Shown in pieces: positions 61,137-64,000 of a stretch of 64,000 nucleotides of DNA (within the stretch, counting starts at the first letter, position 1; every line of letters begins with the position of its first letter). The DNA is from Chryseobacterium sp. Marseille-Q5410 (lineage in GTDB: Bacteria; Bacteroidota; Bacteroidia; Flavobacteriales; Weeksellaceae). The position numbers and the translations under genes are program-made. The stretch covers positions 62,001 to 126,000 of the forward strand of contig CAMPOT010000001.1 of NCBI GenBank assembly GCA_946892665.1, given 5' to 3'. The notes beneath the pieces were generated by a model that made no database searches, was not told the origin of the DNA, and worked only from the letters and a program-made list of their open reading frames with translations.

Positions 61137-62165
61137 TTACAATTCCTCAATCTCCTTTACAAACAATTGCGTGATTTCATCCGTAGTTGCCCAAGAAGTG
61201 ATAATTCGTATCGCTGAATGTTCTTCATCAATTTTTTTCCAAACGTAAAAATCGAATTTATCTGCCAATTTTTCAATTTGTTTTTGTGATAAAATGGGAA
61301 AAATTTGATTGGTGAAAGTTTCTGTTAAAAATGTACATCCTTTATCTTCAAATGCTTTTTTAATTTTCATCGCTTTTTCATTGGCATTTCTTGCCAAATC
61401 AAAATACAAATCCTCTTTCAACAATTCCTGAAACTGAATTCCGAGCAGTCTTCCTTTTGCTAGCAACGCTCCCTTTTGTTTTAAATGAAAGCCAAAGTGC
61501 GGCTGCAGATCTTCATTACAAACCACAATAGCTTCGCCCAACAAAGCGCCATTTTTGGTTCCACCGAGATAAAATGCATCGCAATATTTTGCAAAATCTT
61601 CCATAAGCAAATCGTTGGTTTCCGCAGTCAAAGCATGTCCCAACCTCGCACCGTCCATGAAAAGATAAAGTTGATGACTTTTGCAAAAAGCAGACAAGTC
61701 TGCCAGTTCCTGTTTGGAATAAATTGTTCCAACCTCGGTAGAATTCGAGATATATACCAATTTTGGTTTCACCTGATGCGGAATATTGGTATGAAGATTC
61801 AAAACTTGACGCAGATGTTCGGGTGTCAGTTTTCCATTTTCCGTTGCAATTCCGTGTATTTTGTGTCCGGTTGCTTCTATAGTGCCGGTTTCATTGGTGA
61901 ATATATGACCAGTTTCTGCAGCGATTACGCTTTCATAAGGTCTTAAAAAAGCAGAAATAACAATTAAATTCGCCTGAGTGCCACCAGAAACCAAATGCAC
62001 TTCCGCTTTTTGATCATTGATTTTATTCCGAATAAGTTGCGCCACATTTTTCGAGTAATCATCGAGCCCGTAACCGTTTTGCTGTTCGAAATTCAATTGA
62101 GTAAGAGCTTTCAATATACTAGGGTGGCAACCTTCTGAATAATCATTTTTAAAGGAAATTTTCAT
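61137..62165 (-). CDS. Threonine-aldolase-family PLP enzyme
   Basis: The 342-residue protein is a fold-type I PLP enzyme of the beta-eliminating lyase/threonine aldolase family. It starts SFKNDYSEGCHPSIL, has HLVSGGTQANLIVIS for phosphate binding, the PLP-stacking AETGHIFTNETG, the Asp of LFMDGARLGHAL, and the Schiff-base lysine in GGTKNGALLGEA. It probably splits threonine or allo-threonine to glycine and acetaldehyde, i.e. a low-specificity L-threonine aldolase; beta-hydroxy-amino-acid variants cannot be excluded. It is monocistronic. Confidence 0.88.
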   Translation of the reverse strand: MKISFKNDYSEGCHPSILKALTQLNFEQQNGYGLDDYSKNVAQLIRNKINDQKAEVHLVSGGTQANLIVISAFLRPYESVIAAETGHIFTNETGTIEATGHKIHGIATENGKLTPEHLRQVLNLHTNIPHQVKPKLVYISNSTEVGTIYSKQELADLSAFCKSHQLYLFMDGARLGHALTAETNDLLMEDFAKYCDAFYLGGTKNGALLGEAIVVCNEDLQPHFGFHLKQKGALLAKGRLLGIQFQELLKEDLYFDLARNANEKAMKIKKAFEDKGCTFLTETFTNQIFPILSQKQIEKLADKFDFYVWKKIDEEHSAIRIITSWATTDEITQLFVKEIEEL

Positions 62166-62231
62166 GGTAAAAAGTATTGTAATAAGACAATCGTAAATTC
62201 GAGGTGGTTAAAAATAGAAAAAAAGGTGATT

Positions 62232-62254
62232 AAACCCTCAAAAAAGGGTTTTTT
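62232..62254 (+). terminator. Terminator-like hairpin in the gap
   Basis: AAACCCT and AGGGTTT pair around a 6-base A-rich loop, with six T at the 3' side. Upstream GTGGTTAAAAA (62204-62214) could pair instead with the TTTTTAACCCCAC that follows, an alternative structure. Confidence 0.45.
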
Positions 62255-62294
62255 AACCCCACATTTTATTTAATTTTTATTTCATCTTTGTAAT

Positions 62295-62443
62295 GCAAAA
62301 GAAATATAACAAAAAACTAATAACCATTTATATTTAGACCAAACTAGACGATTTCATTTTCTTTGAAGTTTTCCCAAAATTTAAAAACAATTTGATCTTC
62401 AAGAGGTTTACTAAACGCACAATTCCCCTTGTGCGTTTTTTTT
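62295..62443 (+). ncRNA. Candidate small RNA ending at an orphan terminator
   Basis: A strong terminator at 62413-62438 has no gene upstream on its strand. A weak box CATCTTTG (62283-62290) could start a transcript near 62295, giving about 150 bases. Only the terminator is solid; the 5' end and existence of the RNA are inferred. Confidence 0.3.
62413..62438 (+). terminator. Strong orphan terminator before the DtxR-type gene
   Basis: AAACGCACAA and TTGTGCGTTT form a perfect 10-base-pair stem with loop TTCCCC, then T to 62443. Confidence 0.85.
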
Positions 62444-62459
62444 GTCGATATATTATTGT

Positions 62460-62467
62460 TAGATTTG
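62460..62467 (+). promoter_or_regulatory. -7 box of the DtxR/MntR-type gene
   Basis: TAGATTTG, 21 bases before the ATG at 62489. A TTG at 62442-62444 is 15 bases upstream, closer than usual. Confidence 0.45.
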
Positions 62468-62488
62468 TGTTTCAAGCAATCTAACTTA

Positions 62489-63139
62489 ATGATCTCCCTT
62501 ACCGAAGAAAATTACCTAAAAGCCATTTTTCACTTAATGAATACTGATCATACAGTCACCATCAACGAATTGAGCAAGCTTCTGAGCGTGAAAATGCCGA
62601 GCGTAAATAACATGATGAAGAAATTCGCCGAAAAAGGCTGGGTGGTTTACGAAAGTTATAAACCTTTGAAAATTACAGATTCCGGAAAAAAACAAGCTGC
62701 TTTGGTTGTTCGAAAACATCGTTTAACAGAAATGTTTCTGGTGGAAAAAATGAATTTCGGTTGGGAAAATGTGCATGAAATCGCAGAACAACTGGAACAT
62801 ATTCATTCCGAAACTTTTTTCGATAAAATGGATGAACTCCTGAATTATCCTAAATATGATCCACATGGTGAACCCATTCCCGATAAAGAAGGAAACATCA
62901 TTGCCCAAGATCTAAAAAAACTAAGCAACTGCAAAGTGGGAGAATCTATTGTTTTCACCGCTGTTACGATTACCGATGAAGATTTTTTAAACTTCTTAAA
63001 TAAAAAAAAATTGGTTTTAGGAAAAGAAATCAAAGTTTTAAACATTGAAAAGTTCGACAAATCCATGCTTGTAAAAATCCAGGAAGAAGAAATCTTACTC
63101 AGCCATATGGTTTGCGACAAAATATTGGTGAAACAATAA
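62489..63139 (+). CDS. Metal-dependent transcriptional regulator, DtxR/MntR family
   Basis: The ATG at 62489 gives 216 residues beginning ISLTEENYLKAIFHL, the family start, and lies after the -7 box. Domain 1 is a winged helix-turn-helix (INELSKLLSVKMPSVNNMMKK in parts). Domain 2, for dimerisation, carries the metal-ligand region VRKHRLTEMFLVEKM, HEIAEQLEHIHSE and DKMDELL. A C-terminal FeoA-like SH3 domain follows. It probably senses Mn(II) or Fe(II) and represses uptake genes when metal is plentiful. No obvious metal transporter is adjacent. Confidence 0.9.
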   Translation: MISLTEENYLKAIFHLMNTDHTVTINELSKLLSVKMPSVNNMMKKFAEKGWVVYESYKPLKITDSGKKQAALVVRKHRLTEMFLVEKMNFGWENVHEIAEQLEHIHSETFFDKMDELLNYPKYDPHGEPIPDKEGNIIAQDLKKLSNCKVGESIVFTAVTITDEDFLNFLNKKKLVLGKEIKVLNIEKFDKSMLVKIQEEEILLSHMVCDKILVKQ

Positions 63140-63180
63140 TTTCACCTTCAAGAGTTTTTGGAACATTGCCACAATTGACC

Positions 63181-63188
63181 TAACTTTG
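63181..63188 (+). promoter_or_regulatory. Promoter of pruA
   Basis: TAACTTTG with TTTG at 63157-63160, 20 bases upstream, close to the consensus Bacteroidota promoter. The ATG at 63224 is 35 bases downstream. Confidence 0.6.
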
Positions 63189-63223
63189 TAACATTCACAA
63201 AAAAATCAATAAAAATTAAAAAT

Positions 63224-64000
63224 ATGTCAAAAGCAATTTCGCAGGTTCCTTTCGCAGTGAACGAACCGGTAAGAACCTACGAACCGGGTTCTGCCGAAGT
63301 GAAATCCTTAATATCAACCTACAAAAAAATGTGGGCAGAAAAGGTAGAAATCCCAATGATCATCAATGGAAAAGAGGTAAAATCTGATGAAAAAATTTCC
63401 ATTAGCTCTCCTCAGGATCACCAGCACGACCTCGGTTTTTATTACAAAGGTAATATGCAGCATGTGGATGAAGCCATCAACACAGCTCTTGCTGCGAAAG
63501 AAAAATGGAATAATCTAGGTTGGGAGCAACGTGCATCTATTTTCCTGAAAGCGGCCGATTTAATCGCTGGTCCTTACCGCGACCAACTCAATGCAGCTAC
63601 CATGATTGGGCAAAGTAAGAATGTTCATCAGGCTGAAATTGATGCAGCTTGTGAATTCATCGATTTTTTAAGATATAATGTTGAATTCATGACGGAAATT
63701 TATTCCGAGCAGCCGGTTTCCGATGCTGGAATTTGGAATCGCTCCGAATATCGTCCCCTGGAAGGTTTTTGCTTTGCGGTAACGCCATTTAACTTTACTG
63801 CAATTGCCGGAAACTTACCAACCTGTATGGCGTTGATGGGAAATGTGGTGGTTTGGAAACCTTCTGATAAGCAAGTTCTTTCGGCTAAAATTATTATGGA
63901 TATTCTTACAGAAGCTGGATTACCTGCCGGTGTAATCAATATGGTTTTCACAGATGGTAAAGAAACTGCTGAAAAAGTTTTGGCACACCCGGATTTCGCC
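63224..64000 (+). CDS. pruA: L-glutamate gamma-semialdehyde dehydrogenase, N-terminal part (cut by window edge)
   Basis: The frame is open from the ATG at 63224 to the end of the window (259 codons). It reads MSKAISQVPFAVNEPVR, then the aldehyde dehydrogenase segments MIINGKEV, SSPQDHQHDLGFYYKGN, FLKAADLIAGPYRDQL and MIGQSKNVHQAEID, and the NAD-binding lead-in FAVTPFNFTAIAGNLPTC and VVWKPSD. This matches the PutA/PruA-type enzyme that oxidises the semialdehyde from proline to glutamate. The catalytic Cys lies beyond the window. It is easy to miss because the stop is outside. Confidence 0.92.
   Translation, partial: MSKAISQVPFAVNEPVRTYEPGSAEVKSLISTYKKMWAEKVEIPMIINGKEVKSDEKISISSPQDHQHDLGFYYKGNMQHVDEAINTALAAKEKWNNLGWEQRASIFLKAADLIAGPYRDQLNAATMIGQSKNVHQAEIDAACEFIDFLRYNVEFMTEIYSEQPVSDAGIWNRSEYRPLEGFCFAVTPFNFTAIAGNLPTCMALMGNVVVWKPSDKQVLSAKIIMDILTEAGLPAGVINMVFTDGKETAEKVLAHPDFA

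Larger units (their letters stand above)
62166..62488. other. 323-base gap with two terminator-like hairpins and a possible small RNA
   Basis: No protein-coding frame is convincing. From left to right it holds an inverted repeat ATTGT-N6-ACAAT (62176-62191), a hairpin with a T run (62232-62254), a weak -7 box CATCTTTG (62283-62290), about 120 A/T-rich bases, a strong terminator (62413-62438) and the -7 box of the DtxR-type gene (62460-62467). Confidence 0.6.

Noticed and set aside
1-64000. CRISPR arrays, insertion sequences, prophage or toxin-antitoxin pairs
   Set aside because: No regularly spaced direct repeats, transposase or phage genes, or small paired genes with such motifs were seen.

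Overview
The window is one A+T-rich chromosomal segment of a Flavobacteriia-type bacterium, most like the Chryseobacterium/Kaistella group (Weeksellaceae). The evidence is: Bacteroidota-type promoters (-7 box TAnnTTTG, often with TTG/TTTG upstream, and no clear Shine-Dalgarno sequences); TonB receptors next to surface lipoproteins with acidic residues after the lipid cysteine; the XrtF exosortase pair; DUF4293 beside rho; and a Rho with a long disordered insert. The placement is inference from gene content. No rRNA, tRNA, CRISPR array, insertion sequence or prophage is visible.

Layout. 1-6.7 kb is the end of a surface-polysaccharide cluster: glycosyltransferases, O-acyltransferases, hexapeptide acetyltransferases and a methyltransferase. 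It contains a short dispersed repeat, one copy of which is translated in frame inside a glycosyltransferase. 6.7-11.0 kb is a bicarbonate cassette: beta-carbonic anhydrase, small secreted protein, SulP transporter, second beta-carbonic anhydrase, DUF2490 protein. 11.1-31.2 kb is mostly housekeeping: pth, mfd, small lipoproteins, a GH3-family protein, an SMR exporter, an MFS transporter, dnaB, rnhA, a nitroreductase, nadB-nadC, a TonB receptor, asd and a CDF metal exporter. 31.2-35.8 kb holds the exosortase pair xrtF plus its membrane partner, and divergently a sugar kinase, a stand-alone RapZ C-terminal domain, a MurU-like nucleotidyltransferase and a LOG-family hydrolase. The middle three of these look like an AmgK/MurU cell-wall recycling route with a built-in amino-sugar sensor.

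36.0-42.4 kb is a divergent uptake locus: surface DUF5689 lipoprotein and TonB receptor on the minus strand, secreted endonuclease/exonuclease/phosphatase-family enzyme on the plus strand. Then come a DUF6146 lipoprotein, superoxide dismutase, rho, DUF4293, an MsbA-like ABC exporter, mutS and a SpoU-type RNA methyltransferase. 51.4-57.7 kb is a four-gene operon: GbsR/MarR-type regulator, RND adaptor, RND pump and outer-membrane channel, with an inverted repeat over its promoter. The right end carries a SUI1 protein, a nucleoside phosphorylase, tag, an LEA-like 11-mer repeat protein, fabI, a threonine-aldolase-like enzyme, a DtxR/MntR-type regulator and the start of pruA, cut by the window edge.

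The points most worth a second look are the RapZ-domain recycling cluster, the exosortase pair with no substrate in sight, the double-anhydrase SulP cassette, seven genes whose -7 box ends 4 or 5 nt before the start codon (probable leaderless mRNAs), the N/Q-rich disordered region of Rho, the translated dispersed repeat, and an orphan terminator before the DtxR-type gene that may end a small RNA. All functional statements come from reading sequence motifs; no database search or structure prediction was run.
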